Source: Alphaproteobacteria bacterium UBA2903
GTDB taxonomy: Bacteria > Pseudomonadota > Alphaproteobacteria > CAAGCB01 > CAG-977
Direction of reading: 5' to 3'
NCBI GenBank assembly: GCA_002349565.1
Contig: DEDN01000011.1
Span: 98,818 to 108,898 of the forward strand
Length of the DNA stretch: 10,081 nucleotides
A program made the position numbers and the translations under genes. Positions 1 through 6,159 of this stretch are shown piece after piece (position 1 is the stretch's first letter; each line of letters begins with the position of its first letter). Under the pieces are notes generated by a model. The model was not told where the DNA came from, ran no database searches, and saw only the letters and a list, made by a program, of their open reading frames with translations.

Positions 1-185
1 GGTGATCCCGTGCAAATATTGGCACCCGTGCCGACCAATCCCGGGATTGCTTCACCCGCTCCCACGGGTTCGCAATTGCGATTTTTATGTTTTAATATCA
101 ATATATTATCGAAATCACGAGGAGCGTAGCGACGTGGTGATCCCGTGCAAATATTGGCACCCGTGCCGTCCAAAACAGGGATTGC
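1..185. repeat. Two direct copies of a REP-like intergenic repeat
   Basis: Positions 1-33 and 136-168 are identical over 33 bases, and similarity continues in degraded form to 50 and 185, where both copies share the end gggattgc. The period is 135 bases. Each copy contains the short palindrome ggcac-cc-gtgcc (21-32 and 156-167). The unit between the copies includes ATCAC (114-118) pairing with GTGAT (137-141) around a gaggagcgtagcgac core. Translated, this core gives the HEERSD-type peptide often mispredicted as protein from bacterial intergenic repeats. The first copy is cut by the window edge, so the array probably continues to the left. I see no gene in 1-228. Confidence 0.75.
46..76. repeat. 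Hairpin within the intergenic repeat
   Basis: attgc (46-50) pairs with gcaat (72-76), and acccg (54-58) pairs with cgggt (65-69). A small internal loop separates the two helices and the terminal loop is 6 bases. It is flanked by the perfect palindromes aatcccgggatt (37-48) and cgcaattgcg (71-80), so alternative folds compete. This is the usual form of REP-like elements; no T-run follows it, so it is not an obvious terminator. Confidence 0.6.
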
Positions 186-228
186 CGCTTGCGGTATAAA
201 AACAGTCCTTTAATCCTTAGCGCAACAG

Positions 229-263
229 AAAAGGGGAAAAGGCGTTAAACCTTTTCCCCTTTT
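229..263 (-). terminator. Rho-independent terminator of the HAD hydrolase gene
   Basis: A perfect 14-base-pair inverted repeat (aaaaggggaaaagg, 229-242, with ccttttcccctttt, 250-263) encloses a 7-base loop. It lies 20 bases past the stop codon of the minus-strand gene ending at 283. On the minus strand the stem ends in TTTT followed by ctgtt, which is a short U-tract. The A-rich side gives it some bidirectional character. Confidence 0.8.
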
Positions 264-282
264 GTCGAAAAGCGTCTGCTTA

Positions 283-1317
283 TTATCGGGTCTGGATGCG
301 ACGTGCCAGAGCCGTTTTAACAGCCGTATTTTCCTGAGATTTCGTTTTTTCCGCAGACTGGAAGCGGAAGTATTTGTTCAGATCTTTGAAGCCGCCTTCC
401 AAAGTGACCATTTTGTCTTTGTACTGCTGCCCCAGTTTCGGATCGTCTTTGGACAATTTAGCCAATACTTCCAAATGGCCTTTGGAACCGATTTTATAGC
501 CAGCGTTGTCGTTAATCTTGCCGTACATTTCCTGAACGGCGTCGGTGACTTCAGAACCTTCTTTCTGCCAAGCAAAGTGGCAGCCCAAACGAACCGCACC
601 GCCGTCGGATTTGATGCTGTCGCCGACCATAACGGTTTCTTCGGGTTTCGCACCGTGGGTATCCATAATGGACTGCATAACGTCCATATTGGGTTTCCAA
701 ACATTGCCTTCGTTCATCACCAGCTTGTCGCCCAGTTTGGCAACCAGTTCATCGCGGTATCCGTCATAACGACCGCCCGTCACCTGCAAAGGAGCTTTTT
801 TGAATTGAACCTTGCCGTCAACGTTTTCCGTCGTTCCGTCGGCGCGGCAGACCAATCCGTCCAACAGATCCAAGGGGAACTGCATATCCGCCATACGGGC
901 GACCGCGCCCGAAGCGGGCGAATCGGTGTACAGAACGAATTTCGCACCGGCTGCTTTGGCTTTGCGCACCGTGGCAATGACGCCTTCGTACATTTTGTTG
1001 CCTTCATGATACTGTTTGGCAACATCGTGGCAGATCTTCGCGTCGGCTCTTTCCAAGCGTTTGCGTTCTTCCGCGGACTTGCCTTCGTAGCTCAGTTCCG
1101 GCGTTTCTTTGATAATGTCGGGGAAGTGATGGAAACGGGCATAGCCGTCCGAGTTTTCACGGATGCTGTCATACAGTTTGTCCTTTTCCATGCCGCGGCT
1201 TTTAGCCAATTCTTCGACACCTTTGTCCCACGCCATACCCCAGTTGTTGAAGTAGTCGGAGATGGTGTTGTCAATATCGCTGACAATCAATTTTACGGGT
1301 TTCTTTTCGTCGCTCAT
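283..1317 (-). CDS. HAD-superfamily hydrolase (phosphatase-like)
   Basis: A 344-residue protein of the haloacid dehalogenase superfamily, probably a cytosolic phosphomonoesterase of unknown substrate. All four HAD motifs are visible. Motif I is VSDIDNT, with nucleophile Asp14 and general acid/base Asp16. Motif II is LYTDS with Thr131. Motif III is Lys208 in WKPN. Motif IV is VGDSIKSD with Asp233 and Asp238. The roughly 90 residues between motifs I and II fit a helical C1-type cap. The 100-odd residues after motif IV are an unusual, Lys-rich helical extension ending in ARRIQTR. The ATG has an AGAGAGG Shine-Dalgarno five bases upstream. It is monocistronic, with its own promoter and terminator. 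The catalytic set is intact, so activity is likely; the substrate cannot be read from the sequence. Confidence 0.85.
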   Translation of the reverse strand: MSDEKKPVKLIVSDIDNTISDYFNNWGMAWDKGVEELAKSRGMEKDKLYDSIRENSDGYARFHHFPDIIKETPELSYEGKSAEERKRLERADAKICHDVAKQYHEGNKMYEGVIATVRKAKAAGAKFVLYTDSPASGAVARMADMQFPLDLLDGLVCRADGTTENVDGKVQFKKAPLQVTGGRYDGYRDELVAKLGDKLVMNEGNVWKPNMDVMQSIMDTHGAKPEETVMVGDSIKSDGGAVRLGCHFAWQKEGSEVTDAVQEMYGKINDNAGYKIGSKGHLEVLAKLSKDDPKLGQQYKDKMVTLEGGFKDLNKYFRFQSAEKTKSQENTAVKTALARRIQTR

Positions 1318-1613
1318 AAGAACCTCTCTTCTAAAAACGGTTATCTTTAAATTCAGTTATACCGAAAGCGTTTTCGTTTTGCAAGACCTTTTTGTCTATT
1401 TTTGGATTTTTTTGCAATTTCGGGTAAAAAAGTCTGTTTTTTCTGAAAAAGGTTTACTTCTTTTCGCCCCGTTTTGCAAGGGATAGTTTCGTTTTTACGG
1501 CTTTTTCGGACACCCCTGCGCCGAAAACGCAACAAATAGACAAAAGCCCCCGATTCTTCCTTGAATTGCAAAACGTTTCGGGGTAAAAGCGTCAAAAACG
1601 AAAGGATTTTCCG
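1318..1613. other. Divergent intergenic region with repeated sequence boxes
   Basis: This AT-rich gap separates the outward-facing HAD gene and mazG. The decamer CGTTTTGCAA occurs directly at 1375-1384 and 1470-1479, and inverted at 1566-1575. TTTTGTCTATTT occurs at 1390-1401 and inverted at 1534-1545. I found no credible gene here; an 80-codon minus-strand reading frame lacks family features. For mazG, TTGAAT (1561-1566) and TAAAAG (1584-1589) with 17-base spacing are a weak promoter candidate. Confidence 0.5.
1356..1384 (-). promoter_or_regulatory. Candidate sigma-70-type promoter of the HAD hydrolase gene
   Basis: On the minus strand, TTGCAA (1379-1384) is followed after exactly 17 bases by TATAAC (1356-1361). 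This puts transcription start about 30 bases before the ATG. The spacer contains an inverted repeat cgaaa-gcgt-tttcg (1363-1376) that could be an operator. The call rests on consensus match only. Confidence 0.5.
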
Positions 1614-2384
1614 ATGACCGACATTGATTCTTTATTGAATATCATGGAAAAACTGCGCGATCCCGAAACGGGCTGTCCGTGGGACAAAACGCAAACGCCC
1701 GAAAGCATTTCCCCCTACACGCTGGAGGAAGCTTACGAAGTATACGACGCCGTTGAAAAAAAAGACGCCGCCCAGCTGAAAGAGGAATTGGGAGATTTGC
1801 TGCTCCACATCGTTTTTTACGCCCAAATGGCAAAAGAAAAAGGACTGTTTGATTTCCAAGACATCGTTGACGGCATCAATGCGAAAATGATTCGCCGTCA
1901 TCCGCATATTTTTGGCGGCGAAAAAGCCCTGCCCGACTGGGAAAAAATGAAAGCCGAAGAACGGCACAGCCATCATCAGGACGGTGTTCTGGCGGGCATT
2001 GCGGATGCGCTGCCGCAAACGATTCGCGCCTACAAACTGCAGTCCCGCGCCGCCCGCGTCGGTTTTGACTGGGCAGCTCCGCTGCTTATCATCGACAAAA
2101 TTTATGAAGAAGTCGGCGAGCTGAAAGCCGAAATCGTGCAGCCGACGCACGACAAGGAACGGCTGGACGAAATGGGCGATGTTCTGTTTGTATGCGTCAA
2201 TTTGGCGCGCAAACTGAAAATCAATCCCGAACAAGCGTTGAAACATGCGAACGAAAAGTTCGGACGCCGCTTCGGACACATTGAAAAACGGTTGAAAGAA
2301 ATGGGCAAACCGTTTGAAAAAACATCGCTGGAGGAAATGGAAAACCTGTGGGTCGAAGCCAAGCATTTGGAACACAAGGCTTAA
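1614..2384 (+). CDS. mazG: Nucleoside triphosphate pyrophosphohydrolase MazG
   Basis: A 256-residue cytosolic enzyme that hydrolyses (d)NTPs to the monophosphate and pyrophosphate, cleaning aberrant nucleotides from the pool and, in E. coli, lowering (p)ppGpp. The length matches the two-domain E. coli type. The N-terminal domain shows GCPWDKTQT (20-28) and the metal-binding set EExxE (Glu38, Glu39, Glu42) with EELGD (Glu58, Asp61). FDFQDIVDGINAKMIRRHP and HIFGG follow. The C-terminal domain repeats the fold with YEEVGELKAE and EMGDVLF, then the conserved end KFGRRFGHIE. The ATG has AAAGGA seven bases upstream. The last four bases overlap the convergent hydrolase-fold gene, both stop codons lying within TTAA. 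Confidence 0.96.
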   Translation: MTDIDSLLNIMEKLRDPETGCPWDKTQTPESISPYTLEEAYEVYDAVEKKDAAQLKEELGDLLLHIVFYAQMAKEKGLFDFQDIVDGINAKMIRRHPHIFGGEKALPDWEKMKAEERHSHHQDGVLAGIADALPQTIRAYKLQSRAARVGFDWAAPLLIIDKIYEEVGELKAEIVQPTHDKERLDEMGDVLFVCVNLARKLKINPEQALKHANEKFGRRFGHIEKRLKEMGKPFEKTSLEEMENLWVEAKHLEHKA

Positions 2385-3271
2385 TTGTCGTCCCACAAAT
2401 TCGCGGCATATTGTCCGACACGGATTCGTTTTCCCGTGCCGAACTGTCCGTTTTTGACAAAGCCGTACGTCAGTCCGATAATCTGATCGTCCGTCAGCAA
2501 CAGCGGGTTTAGCCGGTTCATCGCCAAAAAATCAGCCTTCGCCGTTTTGTCTTTGGCGTCCGCGACGCGCAAAATTCCGTCGTTGTCGCCGTTCAGCCAC
2601 GGGCAAACGCCCTTGCCGTCCCCCCTGCCCGCCATAATCAAAGCAAATTCTTTCGACATCGGCGGAATACCCGCAACCGCGTATTCGGGCAGCAGCAAAT
2701 CCGCCATTCGTCCAAAGACCCAGCGGAACCATTTTTTATCGTGATACTGCCGCAACTGCGCATATCCGCGCGATCCGACGGCAATAAAGACGGAACGTCC
2801 GACTTTTTTCGCCCAATCGGGGTTTCCCGACAAAGCCGCGCGTAAAATCAAGCCGCCGATTCCCGTTGCGACAAAATTCAATTCTTCAATGTCCGCCCTT
2901 TTATCCAAAAATTTGTTCAAAGCGTCAACGGTTCGCACGATATCGTAGCGCAGCATCGGATAGCTGAAAGCGGCGGTTTCGTAGTCCTTGTCAAAATGGC
3001 TTCCCATTTTTTCGAATCCCGCCGTTCCTTGATACAATCCGTGCAGAAACACGACGGCTTTTTTGGGCGGCTGGGGAATTTCCCAGTCGTTGACGAACTT
3101 CATCAAAGCTTGATAGCAATCGCCGAATTTTCCGGACGCGCGACGGATTCTGTACGGGTCAAGCAAACGGCACCGCTTTGTCCAGATGCACTCCTGTATC
3201 CGCCAGCCCGCATAGAAATACCGGTCAACCCACCAAAACAAACCGCCGCATGTGAAAAATGGAACATTCAT
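2381..3271 (-). CDS. Alpha/beta-hydrolase-fold protein, probably catalytically inactive
   Basis: A 296-residue protein resembling lipase-like alpha/beta hydrolases of the PGAP1/COG1075 kind. AVVFLHGLYQGTAGF (72-86) is the oxyanion strand-loop. LNFVATGIGGLILRAAL (131-147) sits where the nucleophile elbow (usually GHSMGGLIAR) belongs. KKVGRSVFIAVGSRGY (155-170) matches the strand normally reading VVMLGTPNQGS. GDNDGIL (228-234) aligns with the acid loop, with Asp231 the likely acid. The nucleophile Ser is Gly137, and the residue near the expected His is Asn252, so the triad looks lost. There is no clear signal peptide; the aromatic N-terminus (FFTCGGLFWWVDRYFYAGW) may bind membrane. The ATG is preceded by an in-frame TGA, with GGAG 11 bases upstream. 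Fold assignment is fairly secure; function is unknown. Confidence 0.75.
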   Translation of the reverse strand: MNVPFFTCGGLFWWVDRYFYAGWRIQECIWTKRCRLLDPYRIRRASGKFGDCYQALMKFVNDWEIPQPPKKAVVFLHGLYQGTAGFEKMGSHFDKDYETAAFSYPMLRYDIVRTVDALNKFLDKRADIEELNFVATGIGGLILRAALSGNPDWAKKVGRSVFIAVGSRGYAQLRQYHDKKWFRWVFGRMADLLLPEYAVAGIPPMSKEFALIMAGRGDGKGVCPWLNGDNDGILRVADAKDKTAKADFLAMNRLNPLLLTDDQIIGLTYGFVKNGQFGTGKRIRVGQYAANLWDDN

Positions 3272-3295
3272 CCCGTCCGTTTCTCCTTCATCTCA

Positions 3296-3325
3296 ATAGT
3301 AAAGGATAACCGCAAAAAAAAGCAA
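3296..3325 (-). promoter_or_regulatory. Weak promoter candidate for the hydrolase-fold gene
   Basis: On the minus strand, TTGCTT (3320-3325) and TACTAT (3296-3301) are 18 bases apart, about 25 bases before the start codon. The match is partial, but it is the best in the 99-base divergent gap. No convincing plus-strand promoter for rnhA was found there. Confidence 0.25.
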
Positions 3326-3370
3326 GACCGACACTTTACTTTTTTTTGCAAAAGTGGCACTCTGCCCCGC

Positions 3371-3817
3371 ATGAAGAAAATCGAACTGTTTACCGACGGC
3401 GCATGCAGCGGCAACCCCGGATTGGGCGGCTGGGGGGCGGTTTTGCGCTATCGCGGCGTCGAAAAAGAAGTCTGCGGCGCAGAAGAAGCCACCACAAACA
3501 ACCGTATGGAATTGAAAGCCGTCATCGAAAGCTTGAAACTTTTAAAGGAACCGTGCGAGGTTGATCTGACGACGGACAGCCAATATGTGATGAAAGGCGC
3601 GACCGAATGGATGCCGCAATGGGTCAGAAACAGCTGGCGCACCGCCGATAAAAAGCCCGTTAAAAACAGCGACCTGTGGCAGGAGGTTTTCCATTTGCAG
3701 CGCACGCACAAACTTCATTGGCATTGGGTCAAAGGGCATGCGGGGCATCCCGAAAACGAACGCTGCGACGAACTGGCGCGCAATGCTATTGCGGATCTGA
3801 GGGACAGGCTGGCTTAA
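3371..3817 (+). CDS. rnhA: Ribonuclease HI
   Basis: A 148-residue cytosolic endonuclease that cuts the RNA strand of RNA-DNA hybrids, with roles in replication and R-loop removal. The whole fold is present: FTDGACSGNPG carries catalytic Asp9, NNRMELKAV carries Glu47, TTDSQYV carries Asp69, WVKGHAGHPENERCD carries the catalytic-loop His123 and the fourth acid Asp133. The basic handle region (WVRNSWRTADKKPVKN) is retained as in the E. coli type, and the length is normal. The start is set by homology at the MKKIELFTDG N-terminus. The frame stays open far upstream, but that is shadow of the opposite gene. There is no good Shine-Dalgarno before this ATG (ctctgccccgc), so translation may be weak or leaderless-like. 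The gene overlaps the convergent Cys-rich gene by four bases (TTAA). Confidence 0.97.
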   Translation: MKKIELFTDGACSGNPGLGGWGAVLRYRGVEKEVCGAEEATTNNRMELKAVIESLKLLKEPCEVDLTTDSQYVMKGATEWMPQWVRNSWRTADKKPVKNSDLWQEVFHLQRTHKLHWHWVKGHAGHPENERCDELARNAIADLRDRLA

Positions 3818-5748
3818 AGGGCGCAGCGCCTTAAAACCGTCAGACGCGCCTTTTCTTCACATTCTAAACAAACCGAACCGTCAGACGCACATTCCTTGCA
3901 GTACGGCATTGTTTGGGAACACGGCAGGCATTGCGTTTCTTTCAAAAAAGTGCCGACGGGACACCGTTCGCAAGCCCCCGTTCCGTTGACCATGCCGTAC
4001 CCGATATCGCAAACGCGGCAAGACGACGCGTCAGAGCAGCGCAAGCAATGCTTGGCGCACGGCAAGCAGTTGTTTCCCTGCAAAAACTGTCCTTTCGGGC
4101 AGATTTTGGGAATGCATCCGTTTTCGGACGGAACTTGTCCCTCGCCGCATTTTTCGCAAATTCCCGTTTCTTTGTTCAACGCTTCGTCTTCGCGGCAGAT
4201 TTTTGCGATGCATTTGCCGTCCCTTAAATCGAACAGCTTGCCGCAACGGATGCAGCTGTCTTTGTTGCAAGCGGCGCAGTTTTCGAATTTCGAACACGAA
4301 AAGCAGTCATTGCCGTCCAGATATTCATCATCCGCGCATTGTATCGGCACACATTGGGTTTTGTCTTCGGACAACAGCGTTCCCGTTTTGCAAGCCGAGC
4401 ATTCTCTTCCGTTTTCGGAACAATTCAAACAGTTTTCGATAGCGTTTGCGCACGGCAGGCATGCCGTTTTGTCACGGTAAGTTCCCTGCCCGCAGGATAT
4501 GCGTTCGCACACCCCTTGTTCGTTTCGGAAATAGCCCAAAAACTCGTTGCAGACATCGCATTTGTCCGCTGCGGAACATGCCAAGCATCCCGTCAAAAAG
4601 TCGCCGCACCCTATACATCCCGTTCCGTTGTTGAAAAATCCTTCGGGACATTTGATTTGAACGCAATCGTCGGAATCGCCGTTTTCCTCCCACCCCGGGG
4701 AGCAAACGCACATACCGTCTTTGACAACACGCCCCTTTCCGCGGCAAACGGCGCAAGTCTTGTCATCGGAGCATTGCGCACAATGCGGCAAAACCGCCGA
4801 ACATTCCATGCATTCGTCGCCGTCCAGATACAGCCCCGCTTCGCACAAAACAGGCAGGCAGGAGCCGTCGCTTTGCTTGGTGTATCCGATTTGGCATTCT
4901 TCGCATTGTTTGCCGTCGGCTTTGCAAACGCCGCATCCTTTGCCAAAGCGTTCTTCGCACGATTTGCATTTTACGCCGTCCATGTAAAACGTTTCGGCGC
5001 ATTTCAAACACGCTTCACCGTTTTCGCATGCCGCACAGCCGGTCATACAGGCTAGACAGCTGTTTTTTTGCATATAAGTCCCGTCGGGACACTCCAAATC
5101 CGCGCACGCCGCGTCAAACGTCCCAGCGTTCAGACAAGCTTTACCCGATTCGCCGCAGTCGTCCGCGGTCAAACAGCGCACGCACATTCCCTTGCCGTTG
5201 GTGACCGTATCGGGCGGGCAGCTGCAATTCTGCCCCGCGCCGCAAATGCCGCATCCGCCCGATCCGTCGGAAGCGTACCCTGCAGGACAATGGCAGGAAA
5301 AGCCTTCAAAGTCGACATATCCGCGCGGGCAAGGCGTGCATTTCGTTCCCGAACAAACATTTCCCGCGCCGCATGAATTGTCCAAACAGCCGCAATACGC
5401 GCCGCTTCCGTCCGCGTTTTCGTAACATTCGGGCGTTTCCCCCTCGCAAACCGTTCCGTCAACGGTCACGTTTTTATCGCACAGTTTGACGCATTCTTCG
5501 TTTTTGCAGACATATCCCTCCGTGCAGTCCGCGTTTACCGAACAGCCTTTGCCGCACACGCCGGTTCGAGTCTGGCATGTTTCCCCCTCCACAGGGCAAG
5601 CTCTGCCGCTCAGACGGCAATCGTTGTAGCATTGCCCGTTGAAGCAAACTTTTCCGCGGGGACAATGAACGGCGGCGCACAGCTCATCCTCGGCGCAAGC
5701 CCAAAAAGGACACAATAAAACAAACAACACGAGGACGATTTTTTTCAC
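3814..5748 (-). CDS. Secreted cysteine-rich multi-repeat protein
   Basis: A 644-residue protein with a typical Sec signal peptide (Lys2-Lys3, hydrophobic core, probable cleavage after ACA at 19). By hand count about 100 cysteines lie in the mature part, roughly one residue in six. The first ~210 residues have irregular EGF- or TIL-like spacing. From about 217 to the end, eight to nine imperfect modules of 35-60 residues follow the pattern C-x2-G-x-[FY]-x5-C-x2-C-x(4-7)-C-x2-C-x(4-6)-C-x2-C. This resembles furin-like or growth-factor-receptor cysteine-rich folds. There is no sortase motif, membrane anchor or autotransporter domain, and the protein stops just after the last Cys. Disulfide bonding implies a periplasmic or surface location. 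The start is GTG, with AAAGGA seven bases upstream overlapping the sufE stop. Function is unknown; adhesion or host contact is a guess. Confidence 0.85.
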   Translation of the reverse strand: MKKIVLVLFVLLCPFWACAEDELCAAVHCPRGKVCFNGQCYNDCRLSGRACPVEGETCQTRTGVCGKGCSVNADCTEGYVCKNEECVKLCDKNVTVDGTVCEGETPECYENADGSGAYCGCLDNSCGAGNVCSGTKCTPCPRGYVDFEGFSCHCPAGYASDGSGGCGICGAGQNCSCPPDTVTNGKGMCVRCLTADDCGESGKACLNAGTFDAACADLECPDGTYMQKNSCLACMTGCAACENGEACLKCAETFYMDGVKCKSCEERFGKGCGVCKADGKQCEECQIGYTKQSDGSCLPVLCEAGLYLDGDECMECSAVLPHCAQCSDDKTCAVCRGKGRVVKDGMCVCSPGWEENGDSDDCVQIKCPEGFFNNGTGCIGCGDFLTGCLACSAADKCDVCNEFLGYFRNEQGVCERISCGQGTYRDKTACLPCANAIENCLNCSENGRECSACKTGTLLSEDKTQCVPIQCADDEYLDGNDCFSCSKFENCAACNKDSCIRCGKLFDLRDGKCIAKICREDEALNKETGICEKCGEGQVPSENGCIPKICPKGQFLQGNNCLPCAKHCLRCSDASSCRVCDIGYGMVNGTGACERCPVGTFLKETQCLPCSQTMPYCKECASDGSVCLECEEKARLTVLRRCAL

Positions 5749-5755
5749 AAAAGTT

Positions 5756-5761
5756 TCCTTT
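5756..5761 (-). promoter_or_regulatory. Ribosome binding site fixing the GTG start of the Cys-rich gene
   Basis: AAAGGA on the minus strand lies seven bases before the GTG at 5746-5748 and overlaps the sufE TAA stop (5760-5762). This supports the GTG as the true start and indicates translation linked to sufE. Confidence 0.7.
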
Positions 5762-6158
5762 ACGGTTTGGCGGCTTCGCTTTTGATTCGTTCAACCATGG
5801 CAAAAAAGCCGTTGCGGCGCGTCGGGCTTAAATGCGCGTCAAGCCCCAGTTTGGCAAACGCGGCTTCGACATCGGTCGCCAGAATTTCCCGAACGGTTTT
5901 GCCCGACAAAATGATTTGCAGTACGGCAATCAATCCGCGGACAATGTGGGCGTCGCTTTCGCCTTCGAATGTCAAAACATCGCCGTCGCGATGCGTTTTC
6001 AGCCAAACTTGGCTCATACATCCGTCGACTTTCGTATCGGCGTTTTTGTCGGCGTCTGCCATGGGCAGCAAAGCGTTCCCCAGTTCAATCAAATAGGAAT
6101 AGCGCGCTTCCCAGTCTTCCAAAAACGAAAAATTCTCTATCAGTTCCGCCAGATCCAT
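5760..6158 (-). CDS. sufE: SufE family sulfur acceptor protein
   Basis: A 132-residue cytosolic protein of the SufE family, which takes persulfide sulfur from the cysteine desulfurase SufS and passes it to Fe-S cluster scaffolds. The sulfur-carrying loop VDGCMSQVWL is intact, with Cys47 matching E. coli Cys51. Other family hallmarks are FLEDWEARYSYLIELG at the N-terminus, DAHIVRGLIAVLQ in the middle and LSPTRRNGFFAMVERI near the C-terminus. Length is normal. The ATG lies one base after the TGA of the upstream metallopeptidase gene, with AAAGGG (6166-6171) seven bases before it, so the two are almost certainly co-transcribed. No sufS, sufB, sufC or sufD is in the window, so its desulfurase partner must be elsewhere. 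Confidence 0.94.
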   Translation of the reverse strand: MDLAELIENFSFLEDWEARYSYLIELGNALLPMADADKNADTKVDGCMSQVWLKTHRDGDVLTFEGESDAHIVRGLIAVLQIILSGKTVREILATDVEAAFAKLGLDAHLSPTRRNGFFAMVERIKSEAAKP

Positions 6159-6159
6159 C

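Noticed and set aside
2..199. A 65-codon frame across the left-edge repeats
   Set aside because: Its translation contains the HEERSD-type peptide and a duplicated segment that simply translate the repeats; no ribosome binding site is visible.
1..200. CRISPR array
   Set aside because: There are only two copies with 135-base period and internal palindromes unlike CRISPR spacing, and no cas genes are nearby.
262..1350. A 362-codon plus-strand frame antisense to the HAD hydrolase gene, longer than the gene itself
   Set aside because: The minus-strand frame has all four HAD motifs, a good ribosome binding site, a promoter and a terminator. The antisense product is Phe/Val-rich with no recognisable family.
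1353..1595. An 80-codon minus-strand frame in the HAD-mazG gap
   Set aside because: Lys/Arg-rich translation of AT-rich promoter DNA; it covers the predicted promoter of the HAD gene.
1632..2396. A 254-codon minus-strand frame antisense to mazG
   Set aside because: It mirrors the codon pattern of an unmistakable MazG, and its translation has no domain features.
2996..3370. N-terminal extension of RNase HI
   Set aside because: The extension overlaps the opposite gene and has no homology; RNase HI proteins start at the MKKIELFTDG segment.
3817..3834. Possible small hairpin just past the rnhA stop as a terminator
   Set aside because: The stem is only about six pairs with a bulge and no T-run on either strand.
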